A DNA stretch of 64,000 nt from Limnomonas spitsbergensis (GCA_037349105.1 JAYJMM010000116.1:1116001-1180000), one strand, 5' to 3'; counted from the stretch's first letter, positions 48,640-58,759 are shown. A program made the numbers and translations. The notes: generated from the sequence alone by a model not told the origin.

Positions 48640-49362
48640 TGTCATGACACAGCTGTCCGTCTAGCTCTGAAGGGAAAGAAAGAGAAGAAAACAAAGGAGA
48701 AAGAAAGACTCTCCCCCTCCGAGGAAAAGGCAACCCAAAGTATGTTTGCCCCTCCCAAGCCTATTCCCCAAGAAGGCAAAGAAAAGCAAAAAATCAGGCC
48801 TCAACAAAGCGTCCATGACATTACACCACTGGGCCCTGCTCAAATAAGTCTCGGCCGCGCTGGCGCCTAACTAGGGAGTTGGGAGGAAAGATGGAAAGAA
48901 ATCTAGGACAAAAGAAAGGGGAAGAAAGCGTACAACGTCCTCAACAAACGTTAGAGCCTCCCATCCAAGCCTACCCCGGTACAACTATTGAAACTATTTG
49001 GCGCTGGGGCACTGAAAGCAAATATGCAGCACATCCTCCACATGCTCGCTTCTCCCCTTGCCCAAAACCGTTGGCATTTGGCAACACCGCCCGCCACGCT
49101 GCTGACCGCTGCGCCATCCTCGAGTGTCAGCCATGCTGACGGCGCCAAGCCGCAGCCTTAAGTTCATGCGCACACAAGCACACTCCCTTCGACTGGTGCG
49201 GCCCCTGGCCTAGCGCCCGCCGTAGAATGAAACCAGATGTTGTAGGCCGCCGTAGACCTGTGTTCAATGGCAGGATCTCTAGGGTCCCCTCTGCCAGCGG
49301 CATCCAGCTGCTGCGCCCGCTTGTATGTTGCATCAAATAGCGCTAGCACCTCGGGGACCTTT
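48640..49362 (-). mobile_element. Decayed LINE 3' portion, minus strand
   Basis: On the minus strand, VLALFDATYKRAQQLDA and GDPRDPAIEHRS near 49349-49250 match VLALVDAAYEQAQLDA and GDPRDPTTEHRS of the LINE at 57.5-58.5 kb. Further on, out of frame, AKCQRFWARGE matches the zinc-ribbon-like segment CCQRCWARGD. A tail with GCGGCCGAGACTTATTTGAG and GGTGTAATGTCATGG ends near 48831. The frame is broken several times. A second tail-like stretch suggests a tandem or older insertion at 48660-48800. Confidence 0.7.
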
Positions 49363-49641
49363 TAGTTTCTTCTCCCTTCTCATCAGTGGGGCGCCCTCGC
49401 GGCCAAGCATGGGTGGGATACGCCTGCTATTGTGGCCATTTTTTTGAGAGGCTTTGTGCATGGCTACCCTTTAGTGGAACTCAGGTGTCGGACTTGGAAA
49501 CTTTGTCTTCTTTGCCTTCCCGGCCTCTCCTTTTGTTCCTTTCCCCCTCTCTTCCTTTTAGTTTCTTCTTTACTCCCTTCTGAACAGTTGTGCGCCCATG
49601 CGGCCGAGCTTTGAGCGGGCCCAGGGGTGTAACGTTATTGA
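49363..49641 (+). mobile_element. LINE 3' tail(s), plus strand, nested in the minus copy
   Basis: Plus-strand sequence TTTTAGTTTCTTCT, GGGCGCCCTCGCGGCCAAGC, and again TTTTAGTTTCTTC, TGCGCCCATGCGGCCGAGC, then GGTGTAACGTTATTGA at 49626-49641 matches the 3' tail of the 58.5-kb LINE. It interrupts the minus-strand LINE remnant, whose next upstream piece resumes at 49641. At least one short, 5'-truncated insertion is implied. Confidence 0.65.
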
Positions 49642-49745
49642 CCAATTGAGCCCTCTGGTGCCCTGTCTGACAACGAGCTCCATGTCGGCCGCCATGGCTA
49701 CGGCCATGAGTGGGCTGTCTTGCTGTGCTATTGGTGCGCCCACGG
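49641..49745 (-). mobile_element. Upstream fragment of the interrupted minus-strand LINE
   Basis: The minus strand encodes APIAQQDSPLMAVAMAADME, matching AQQYSPLMAQAMAADMQ of the 57.6-kb LINE. In the LINE this segment lies about 60 residues before VLALVDAAYEQ, consistent with interruption and a small loss. Confidence 0.65.
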
Positions 49746-51161
49746 CGTGTACTGGGTATGTGTTCATCAATTATGTTACCTCTGCTTAGGGTTAAGAACG
49801 ATTGCGGACTGATTCATCTAGCATTTGACATCAATTCTGGATTGAGTGTAGGGTTACACACTACGACCGTTTGGGCCTACCGTTTCCGTACCGTATCGCA
49901 CCGTTTCACGAAGTTCAGTTAACCAGAGACTGTGGTCGAACTGTCCTTTACTTTTTAGTATGTGGGAATTGGATTGGTCTGATCATGCTAATCATGCATG
50001 CCATGTTTTAGCCTTAGTGTGGATGAGTAGCTTTGTATGATACATGATGATACCTGGTATCAAAGTACAGCTCGTTGTTTTTGTTTGTTTCATGGCTGAC
50101 AATCAGACTCGCAATAATGTTTCATGTACATGCACGCAGACAAAAGTGTGAGAGGTGTGACAGTGTATCCCGAGTGGGATGTGAAAACGCTGATCCTGTT
50201 TGTCGTCTCATGACCGACAACTGACAAACGCAGAATAAATTTAATAGCAACTTCAATAGCGATGTTGTTGCCCTACGAGGTCTACTGCAATCCACCGGCT
50301 GGTACATGCAACTTCTTCCTCGCTCGAGGCAGACCACTTTATTGCCGCAATTTATAAATTTATTACCCCCGGAGATGCACCTTCGGCCTATAAAGCTGTC
50401 ATGTTAATATCGCCACCCTATTTCCCTATGCGTCCACACTTTCTCTCCCCATTTATTAGTTGCTATTTTCCCGCGCCCCGGGTTCAGGGACCAGCGTCAT
50501 CGCGGCGGGCTTGAGTCTCCATCCAGCCATGCCCAATGCACATTCGACATTTTTCATGTTTGGAGACATCATTCAGACTTGACGAATAATTGTGTTGTTC
50601 TTGAAAGGTGAGGGAATGATGAGGGGTAATCTTGATGGAATGTCTGTTACCTCGTCGTCAGCATTTCCATTTTTGCCGATCGTATGGTATGCCCGGTATC
50701 TGACACCAAGCATACACCTGCAGGAAGGCCGCGTTGTAAACATGGCTTGCCAAGGAGGACAATTTGCCCAGGGGGTTGCTCACGTTCGAATCAAGAACAC
50801 TGCTGTCGCCCAGGGAGGCGCAGCAGCTTGCCCGCATGTTCAAGGTATTGCGGGCCCCTCGCCTCATCGCCACACCATCAAACATATATATGCTTGCGTC
50901 TACATCCACGATGGGCCACCTCTAACAAGATAGCTAACAGCTGCTGTCAAAAGCACGAGTGTGAACCAAAGCGACTGGACATGCATCATCAATATATAGC
51001 TCTCGTTCGTTGTTGCCATACATGGTATGACAGGCATGCAGCTAACTGGCACTCGATCGGCATTTCTGCTGATGCCCTGCGCGAGGAATCCTAAGCGAAA
51101 TTTTCTCCTTGCGACATCGCCCGCCGGACCTCGACTGGATCTCTCCTTGCTTGCACCCTAG
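49746..51161. other. Intergenic, no supported gene
   Basis: Only short unrelated open frames are present. It includes the presumed promoter region of the downstream unknown gene. Confidence 0.45.
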
Positions 51162-51265
51162 CTAGGCTGCCAAAGGCTTGAACGGATGGAGGCTTGTGCG
51201 TGCCAGCTTGAGGCCTCAAGTTGGCACGCACAAGCCTCCATCCGTTCAAGCCTTTGGCAGCCTAG
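51162..51265. repeat. 104-bp near-perfect palindrome
   Basis: Two 51-base arms (left starts CTAGGCTGCCAAAGGCTTGA, right ends TCAAGCCTTTGGCAGCCTAG) are reverse complements with one mismatch (CAGC/CAAC), around a 2-base centre. It could fold into a very stable hairpin or cruciform. It lies 256 bp before the ATG of the unknown gene at 51521. It contains no transposon-like body. Confidence 0.9.
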
Positions 51266-51520
51266 AGAACAGGGCTTCGCTCATTAGCTCGCGAGATAGA
51301 AGCGCGGGAACTAAACGAACATCGAAGTACCTCACTGTCCCGCATCTGACGAAAGCGGTAGTTGTGACTCACCTGATAGCAGCCTGGCTGCTGTTCCTTC
51401 AAAACTTCACCACATCCCTCCCACCACCCACACTGGCTGGTAGCTAGGGGGTGTCAACCGGGGGGATGAACCACGCACCTCACTGGCGGCCGGCGGAGAA
51501 CCACCGACATCTTTGTATCA

Positions 51521-52849
51521 ATGAAGCGCAGACCCTCTGGCGGTTCATCCCCCGGCGAACACCCCCGGCTCAGCTCTCCATGCAAAAAGACTGAGCTACA
51601 GGATGCTAAGAACGCTTTTGACCTGCCCGACACAGGCTATGCAGGCGAGGCGGTGCACATGGTCGTGGACAAAGATGCCAACACCGGCGGCAGCGCGGAC
51701 TGGCCGCAGCAGATTTGCAACCACCTAAAAGGGCAGCCTGAGCTCTCTCAGTCGAGGCCAATGACAGAGCCTCTTGAAGATGCCATGGCTGAGGACCAGA
51801 ATAATGTGGAGGGTGAGGAGGCTGCATGCCAGCAGCAAGCGGCAACGCACGAGGGCCGCTGCTACCCCAGTAAAGTCGAGGACATGGACTTCGACATCGG
51901 GGCGTTCGCGGCCGCGGCTGCCCTTGCTGCCCAGGCCGTGGTGCTGGCCGAGGAGGAGGCAGCACAAGCACTGTGGCACCAGTTCGGCTTGCCCAGAGCT
52001 CCGACGGCTCCCCCAATGGCTCACTTCAACGGCGGCCGTCCCGTCCTTCAGCACCACATGTACCTGCCCTGGCAAGAAAGCCCTCATCGCCGTCCGCTCA
52101 GGCCGCAGTTTACGGGCAGCAGCACACGCCATCCGAGCCACCCACAGCAGCTGCAGTGCCATGATGGCAGCCCGCACCTGCTGCTGGGCGCCTTGCCCAC
52201 CGGCCGCTTCAGCCACCTACCGATACGCAGGAACCTCTTCCCGGGCCCCTCGCCCGGCAGCCACCCGAACGGTGGACAGCAATCCGGATTCTCCTCCCAC
52301 CCGCCAGGCCTCCTGAAGCGCCGGCACAGCCCAGCCGCGCCGGCGTCGGGTATCCCGCAGTCCGCAGGCTGGCACCCTGGTGATGCGCACATGGCGCACT
52401 GGCAGCGACACGACCTGCCCCCGGTGCCCATGGTCCATGCCAGGACTGGGACGCCCCTGCTACCCCCTGGCATGGCCATGCAATCTCACGGCAGCCACAG
52501 GGCATCGAGGCCACAACAGCAACACGTCCAACAGGTGCCGGCCAGGTCCACCCCGTCCCTGCCGCACCACATGCCCGCGCCGGCGGCCTTGCGAGACAAC
52601 CAAATGTTCCCGTCTGACATGAGGGGGGACCCACCTTCCGCCGGCTTCCAGCCGTCACATCCCGCTGTGAAAGCCGCTCAGGCGCCCAAGGCCTTCAAGC
52701 ATGGAGGCGCGCCCAGGTTGGTGCAGGGCTGGGGGGCTGCCGTGTTTTTCTTCACTGCACAATCATACATGGAGTTTTATTTCCTGGCGAGGGTCCTTCT
52801 GCCCCTTCCACCGCTGCTGCTACGGCCTTGCACTCTCACTGCTGCTGCC

Positions 52850-52884
<35 letters not shown>

Positions 52885-55800
52885 GGTTGAAGCTCCTTCC
52901 ACAGCGGCTGCTGTAGCTGCTGCTGCTGTTGCTTCTGCCTTGTGAAGTTCTTACTTTCACCGCTGCTGCTGCTGCTGCTGCTGCTGCTGCCCTCCCACTG
53001 CTGTTGCTGATGCTTGTCGCTTGCATCGTTGCTTCTGCTGCTGATTCTGTTGATGTACTGCTCTAGTGCTGCCTTCCACATATAATGCTAGCTGCTGCTG
53101 CTGCTGTTCTTGCTGACGCCCTGCCTCCTTTCGAGGTTGCTGCTAATATCACAGCTGCTACTGGCCACCATTCACGTCCGCTTTTACTCTTAGAGCTGCA
53201 GCTCAACCTCCTTCTAGCTTCTGGTTCTGCAGCTGTCGTCCCGCTTTCACAGCTGGTGCTGCTGCTGCTGCCATACTGCCATGCCTCGTTTCTCAGTTGC
53301 TGCTGCTGCAAATGTGCCTCCTTTCGCAGCTGCTTCTGCTTTTCCTGCTGCTGCTCTCCCTTCTTTTTAGCCTCTGTTTCTGCTGCTGCTGTCTTCCTCT
53401 TTTCACAACTTCTGCTGCTGCCATACTGCCATGCCTACTTTCTCAGTTGCTGCTGCTGCCGTTGTGCCTCTTTTCACAACTGCTTCTGCTCATTCTACTG
53501 CTGCTGCTGTTCCTCCTTTCAGCTTATGTTTCTGCTGCAGCTGTCTTGCCTCCTTTCACGACTGCTGCCGCTGCTGCGCTGCTGCTGCTGCTGCTGCTGC
53601 TGCTTGTGCCATACTGCCATGCCTCTTTTCACAGCTGCTGCAGTTCATGCTGCTACTGTTCCTCCTTTATAGCTGATGCTTCTGCTGCAGCTGTCTCGAC
53701 TCCTTTCAAAATTGCTTCTGCTTCTACTTCTGCTGCTGTTCCTGCTGGTGCCATGCATTTTGGCATAGCTGCCGCTGATGGTTCTGCTGCTGCAATGCCT
53801 ACTTTTATCGCTGATGCTGCTGTGTATGCCAACCCTCTGTTCACTGTTGTTGCTTATGTTCTGTCTCCTTTCACCCTTGCTGCTGCTGCTGTTTCAGCTT
53901 CAGCTGTTTCTGTTTCTGCTTCTGCGTCTGCTGTTGCCTTCACACTTCTTGTTTGTGCTGCTGCTGCCGCTGGTTGTTAATGCTGCTCCTGTCGTGCCTC
54001 CTTCCACCCTTGTTGCTGTTGTTGCTGGTGCTGCTGCTTAGAAATACCGCATGGTAAAGAAGATATTGCACATACAATTTACTTGAATCCTTTCCTGACC
54101 CCTGGCTGCTGTATGCACAATGTTGCCTCACGTAGTGCCAGCTGTGGCATCATTCAGCAAGAGGAGGGGCATGTCTACCCAATGGATCCCCCTCCCTCCG
54201 TCAGACATGGCTATCTGAGGTGTGGCCGCCAGGCCCCGGAACCAGCCGCCAGTCCGGCCCCTCACAGCTCAACCAAAGCTTATCCCATCGCTTTGAGGCC
54301 GCAGGGCCCCTGCATGGACACTGGGCGTCAAATGCTGCCAGCCATGCACGCCGCGCAGCTGAACCTGTCTTCCCCGGAGAGGGCGTTTGAGGGGCGGTAC
54401 GAGGCCTGTGACGAGATGCCGTCGCCGCCGGCAAAGAGGCAGCGGATCTCTTGGCAGGACCTGGAACCGGACATGCCTGAGGAGGAATGGATGGTGAGTG
54501 ATGTACATAAAACCAGGATGACAGCATAGTATCACGGCATCAGATACGATCATAGGATCAGATACGATGTATCAGATTTGATGGTGACTGATGCGCATCA
54601 TACCAGGGATATACCATACCGTAAAACCGGGTAGACTTCGCTCACAATTAATTAATGATTGGGGTGCGCGGACCTGGATGCGCGCTAATATTAATTCAAA
54701 AATGGCCGCTGCGCGAAGTGTCAGCCAGGTGAAAAAAAATTGATCGTACCTGATGTGCGGTGTTAAATTAAATGATCTGCAAAATGTTCGCCACTGTGCC
54801 GCCGGTTCTGAACTTTGGGGGGCCTGCGTAACAAAAATGTAGATTCATTGTTTTATAGGTGCGCGGCCCCTATATGATTTTACGGTAGTAGCAGATATCA
54901 GATATCAGATTTAAAAAATATCTGATATCTGATATCTGATACCGTATCTGATATTAAAAATATCTGATATATGATATATGATACCGTAGTATCAGTCCGA
55001 TTTCGTTTTATATTGAATTCGTTTTTTGTTTGGAAACCTTCTAATTAACAAAATCACGCTTTCGTTTCAGTGGTTCGTTTTTCTGATCGGAGGCTGGAAA
55101 TTTTTACGATCACTGGTTCGTTTTTGCTCCAGAACCACTCAAAACGGCAATCTGCTGCGGCTGGAAGACGCGGCGGGGCCGCTCGCCTATTATCTCGACA
55201 TCCGGGTCAAATCAATAATCGCAGTGGCAGGAGTTGTGGCAGGAGCTGTGGCTAATGGAGCGGCTCCAGGTAGATTCACAGCCCCATCAGCGGGAGCCGG
55301 CGATGTCTGATGAGGTGCTGCCGGTGCCAGAACAGCCCGTGCCTTTGCTCTAGCAATTGATTCAGCGAAAGTGAACTGCCTTTTGCTCATAACGACAGCA
55401 TTTCAATGCGAAAGGAGCGTGATTGCGACATGAACGAAGCTTATCTTTGTGTGGCGATTTTTAGGGGTTTGGGGCTAAAATATTCGTTTTTATGGTTCGT
55501 TTTTGTCCCATGGTACACATTTTAATCGAAATCAACGGTTCGTTTTCTTGAAAAACGATCAATAAAACGAAATCGGACTGATACTACGGTATATGATATA
55601 TGATATATGATATATGATATATGATATATGATACTACCGTCAAATCAGATAGGGTCCGCGCTTTGAGGGTGAGTGATGCGCATAATACCAGGAATATACA
55701 ATGGTATCAGATATCAGATTCCAGATTTCGATCAGTACCGATCTCAAGTTTTGTGCTGAAATGTTTATGTCGATCTCTCTTCGGCCTTAGGGATGCCATG

Positions 55801-56723
55801 ATCACACATGGCCTGTGCTTGCGAATCGCCCGAGGAGGCTGGGCCCATTTAGACAATGGCGGGGAGATGCTCGCTCAGGACTGCTGCGCTGCCGTGAATG
55901 CTGCTGTGCTGTGCTTGGTGCTGTGAGTTATGTTAGGACGTGATGTAATGAGCAGAGTTGTATGCTGAGATGGTGCTGTAGGCACTCGTGCTCTCCCGCT
56001 TTAGAGGCCTGTATTTTAGGCTTCAGGCGCCCAGTCTCTGTATCTGGCTGCATCTCTTGGACACTGGGGGGAGCTTTTGCGGACGGACGTCTCCCTTTCC
56101 TCCGATTGTCCCCACCCCCCTCACCTCCTCCCAGCAATCAGCCACCCCCCATCATCTCCTCCTCCCTGATACCACCCTCGTGCTTTTCATCCCAGAACTT
56201 ACCCCTCTTCCCCTTCCTCTTGCCCCCCTCCCCATGCACCCACCCCCATGCTAACCCCTGTTTCACTCCTCCTGCACATGACCCCATGACCCCGGATGGT
56301 ACGCAGGTGGATTTTCGCGATGCAATGGCAGCAGTGGAAGCAGCAGGAGCAGCAACAGCAGAAGTTGCCGCAACAGCGGGGGATCAAAGGTGGTGGTCAC
56401 CACCGAGTTCGTCGCCTGTCGCCGTCCCGTTCCACGCTGGGTTTCAGGAGGAGCACGGCGGTTTGCTCATCCCAGATCTCCTCAAGGCGCAAGTGGCCGC
56501 CGGCACTCCGGCCCAGGCGCAGCTGCTGCTGGCAGCCCTCATGCAGATCCCTTCTCTACCATTGCTGACGCCTCAGTTCGCGAATGAACTTGAGCCGCGT
56601 CATGACCTTTGGGCCCTCGCGGAGTCAAGCCTTCTGGGGCCCTGCGACTCTGGTGAAGATTTCGATGACTGCATGGGCAAAAACATGGATGTTTGTGATG
56701 ACGTGGACAGCAAATGGCTATGA
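51521..56723 (+). CDS. Unknown low-complexity, probably nuclear protein
   Basis: Three exons join in phase: 51521-52716, 54136-54493 and 56307-56723, giving 656 residues. A tandem AG leaves 54142 as an equally good acceptor for exon 2. The protein begins MKRRPSGG with KK soon after, and exon 2 holds PPAKRQRISWQDLEPD. Both basic clusters are nuclear-localisation-like. The middle is rich in P, H, S, Q and G. Exon 3 has alanine-rich stretches and an acidic end (CDSGEDFDDCMGKNMD, VCDDVDSKWL). There is an Ala-rich helix-like segment near residue 130 (AAAAALAAQAVVLAEEEAAQ). No domain is recognised, so I give no function. Intron 1 is CTG-rich, intron 2 carries two terminal-inverted-repeat elements, and a 30-bp array follows the stop codon. 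Confidence 0.68.
52800..54060 (+). repeat. CTG-rich repeats with recurring TTTC(A/T)CAG acceptor-like sites
   Basis: Intron 1 of the unknown gene is packed with CTGCTGCTG runs arranged in loose units of about 100 bp. Units contain GCCATACTGCCATGCCTC(G)TTTC followed by (A/T/G)CAG or CAACT and then CTGCTGCTG. Several TTTCTCAG, TTTCGCAG and TTTCACAG sites resemble 3' splice sites. Long Leu/Ala/Ser/Cys frames here are by-products. Confidence 0.75.
54580..54600 (+). repeat. Copy of unknown-gene exon 2 donor
   Basis: Exon 2 ends ATG and continues GTGAGTGATG at 54494. ATGGTGACTGATGCGCATCA at 54581 and GAGGGTGAGTGATGCGCATA near 55665 repeat the donor block with the following ACCAGG(G/A)ATATAC. These are donor-side copies, the second separated from the first by the inserted elements. 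Confidence 0.6.
54617..54887. mobile_element. 271-bp element with 10-bp terminal inverted repeats
   Basis: TACCGTAAAA at 54617-54626 and TTTTACGGTA at 54878-54887 are exact reverse complements. The interior has AATTAATTAATG, GCGCGG blocks and no open frame. Target duplication is not clear (possibly TA). It looks like a small non-autonomous DNA element (MITE). Confidence 0.5.
54893..54980. repeat. GATATCA simple repeat with hairpin potential
   Basis: Runs of CAGATATCAGATATCAGA and their complement TCTGATATCTGATATCTGAT flank a TTTAAAAAA centre, making an AT-rich hairpin. It continues as ATATGATATATGAT directly into the next element. Confidence 0.75.
54981..55592. mobile_element. 612-bp DNA transposon-like element with 31-bp perfect TIRs
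   Basis: ATACCGTAGTATCAGTCCGA plus TTTCGTTTTAT at 54981-55011 is the exact reverse complement of 55562-55592. Both ends are flanked by ATATGATATATG sequence. The interior has several GGTTCGTTTTT subterminal repeats, as in many cut-and-paste elements. At 612 bp it is too short for a full transposase and is probably non-autonomous. Confidence 0.78.
55190..55390 (-). CDS. Short open frame inside the TIR element
   Basis: A 66-codon minus-strand frame (MSKRQFTFAESIARAKAR..., ending IIDLTRMSR) sits wholly inside the 612-bp element. The first 20 residues look like genuine protein, the rest is Ala/Pro-rich. It could be the remnant N-terminus of a transposase, but no family motif is visible. Confidence 0.3.
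   Translation of the reverse strand: MSKRQFTFAESIARAKARAVLAPAAPHQTSPAPADGAVNLPGAAPLATAPATTPATAIIDLTRMSR
55593..55634 (+). repeat. ATATGATATATG simple repeat
   Basis: A tandem ATGATAT tract borders the right end of the TIR element and matches the sequence at its left border. Confidence 0.75.
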
Positions 56724-56726
56724 GCA

Positions 56727-57130
56727 AGGATATGGGCAGGGACCATGTGAAGACAGAGGATATGGGCAGGTACCATGTGAAGACAGATAGAGGATATGGG
56801 CAGGGACCATGTGAAGACAGAGGATATGGGCAGGGACCATGTGAAGACAGAGGATATGGGCAGGGACCATGTGAAGACAGAGGATATGGGCAGGGACCAT
56901 GTGAAGACAGAGGATATGGGCAGGGACCATGTGAAGACAGAGGATATGGGCAGGGACCATGTGAAGACAGGATATGGGCAGGGACCATGTGAAGACAGAG
57001 GATATGGGCAGGGACCATGTGAAGACAGAGGATATGGGCAGGGACCATGTGAAGACAGAGGATATGGGCAGGGACCATGTGAAGACAGAGGATATGGGCA
57101 GGGACCATGTGAAGACAGAGGATATGGGCA
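56727..57130 (+). repeat. 30-bp array after the unknown gene's stop
   Basis: Fourteen units of GGATATGGGCAGGGACCATG then TGAAGACAGA, with two altered units, begin within 5 bp after the TGA at 56723. The array ends in GGCAAGGATATGGATTGCTT and GATGACATGGTCAGCAGATG, a changed copy of the last coding bases before the stop (AAACATGGATGTTTGTGATG and GACGTGGACAGCAAATGG). The array therefore lies between two copies of the CDS end. Confidence 0.85.
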
Positions 57131-57234
57131 GGGGACAGCAGATCGCCAGGGGCAAGGATATGGATTGCTTTGATGACATGGTCAGCAGATGGCCACAAAC
57201 CTGGGAGGCTGTGAAGGCGCATTGTGTGACATGA

Positions 57235-57469
57235 AGGAGTACATGGGAAACGGGCATATTAACACCAGTGTTCGTATTGGTTTGTATTATTGATTTATTG
57301 ATGAAATTGGGAGCTATGCAAGTGATCTGTTTCAATATTGGCTGTTATTCGTTATTTGGCTGGCACCGTACCGCATGTGGCCGTTATTTTTATTAGATCA
57401 AGAACTATGGGCTGGCAGAGCTATGGGAGCAAATCATATTGGACACATCACATCTAATATAGCTGTGTA
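57235..57469. other. 3' flank of the unknown gene, nothing recognised
   Basis: AT-richer sequence. No open frame, repeat or clear poly(A) signal is seen. Confidence 0.4.
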
Positions 57470-58552
57470 CGCAGCGCCTGCGGCCAACTACGGCGACGTG
57501 GTGTAGGCCACCAGCCACCTTCGGCCGCGGCAATGTCTCTCCAGCAAACTGCAGTCCAGCTTGCTTCAGCACCTACGCCAGGCTGCGGGGCTACCTGCAT
57601 CAGCCACCACTTGGGGAGTCCTGAGAGAGCTGCAGCTCCAGCCTCTACGAGACCGGTGGACCCATATCCTCCGCTTCTGCAATGCAGCAGTGGCACCGGC
57701 GGCACAGCAATACAGCCCTCTCATGGCTCAAGCCATGGCAGCAGATATGCAGCTTGCAGTCAGCCAGGGCACTGGCGGCCGCACCTGGTGGTCTGATCTG
57801 CTGGGTGTATTAGAGGAGCTGGAGCGGGGAGCAGCCACCCACACCTTGCGCAAGGCAGCAGCTGCCCTACAGCGCCTACCCGTCACAGAGGTGTTGGCAC
57901 TCGTTGACGCAGCCTACGAGCAAGCGCAGTTGGACGCAAGCGGCGGTGGGGACCCCAGGGACCCTACCACCGAGCACAGATCTGCGGCGACCTACCGCGC
58001 CTGGCTCCAGTCCACGGCGGGTGCCGTACTGGCGCAAGCCAGGAGCTGCACTAGCCAGAGGGAGTGTGCGTGTGTGCGCATAAATTTGAGACTGCGGCTC
58101 GGCGCGATTAGCACGGCTGATACCAGAGGACGGCGCAACGGTCAGCGGCGAGGGGCACGCTGCTGCCAGCGGTGTTGGGCACGGGGGGATAGCGAGCAGG
58201 TGGAGGATGCGCTACATGTTTGCTTCCAGTGCCCTAGTGGCAGCCCCACACTGTCAGGGAGCAGTTACGGGAGCGGGGGTGGGCAGGTCCTCTGGGCGCT
58301 GCCACTAACCTCTACCAGCTTTACCAGGCTGAGCAGAGGTGGGATGCACTTCCTTGTGTGGACTGTGCTGTGGGCATTGCTGTGGACTGTGCTGTGGGCA
58401 TTGTTAGGCTCTAGGGATTCTGAGGAGCTGGTCTCGTTTGCCTTTCCGGCCTTTCCTTTTGGTCCATTATATTGCCCCCTTTTTAGTTTCTTCAGTTGGG
58501 CGCCCACGTGGCCAAGCTCTCAGCAGGCCCAGAGGTGTAACGTTATTGATAT
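57470..58552 (+). mobile_element. 5'-truncated LINE (non-LTR retrotransposon) with 3' tail
   Basis: An open frame from about 57510 to 58240 encodes the region downstream of a LINE reverse transcriptase. It includes a CxxC...HxxxxC zinc-binding segment (CQRCWARGD ... DALHVCFQC) typical of LINE ORF2 C-termini. Near 58236-58252 a one-base shift is needed to continue into REQLRERGWAGP, LYQLYQAEQRWDALPC and a TAG at 58412, so the copy is inactive. A 24-bp duplication (GTGGACTGTGCTGTGGGCAT) is near the end. The tail ends GAGGTGTAACGTTATTGAT, holding TGTAA as poly(A) signal. No reverse transcriptase or endonuclease is present. Fragments of the same family occur at 48.6-49.7 kb. Confidence 0.75.
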
Positions 58553-58714
58553 ATAATATTGGTTGTGTGATACTGGGGTGCGCAATGCTTCAAGATGCAA
58601 CCTGGCCTCCTCGAGGCCTCTGAGAAGTGTAAGCTGTTTTAGTAAAGGGATGAAGTGGAGGGCCTACCCACCTCTGGCCTGGAGGGGTGAAACCCCTGAA
58701 TCAACATATTCATC

Positions 58715-58737
58715 AGATTGTGGTCGGACCACAATCT
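58715..58737. repeat. 23-bp perfect palindrome
   Basis: AGATTGTGGTC and GACCACAATCT are perfect 11-base arms around one G. A short AGGGGT/ACCCCT hairpin lies just upstream. It could be a protein-binding site or a remnant transposon end. Confidence 0.7.
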
Positions 58738-58759
58738 AATTGGTATGTGGCTCCAGGAT

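Noticed and set aside
50592..51094. Plus-strand frames of 113 and 136 codons
   Set aside because: Overlapping frames of ordinary composition have no family resemblance and no clear splice context.
53085..53980. Leu/Ala/Cys-rich frames of about 200 codons
   Set aside because: They are produced by CTG-rich repeats inside an intron.
56539..57335. Minus-strand frames with AHILCLHMVP repeats and plus-strand GYGQGPCEDR frames
   Set aside because: They come from the 30-bp array after the stop codon. The array overlaps no supported exon.
57561..58556. 331-codon frame as an intact host gene
   Set aside because: The zinc-binding LINE C-terminal pattern, the internal frameshift near 58240 and the shared tail with other fragments mark it as a truncated retrotransposon.
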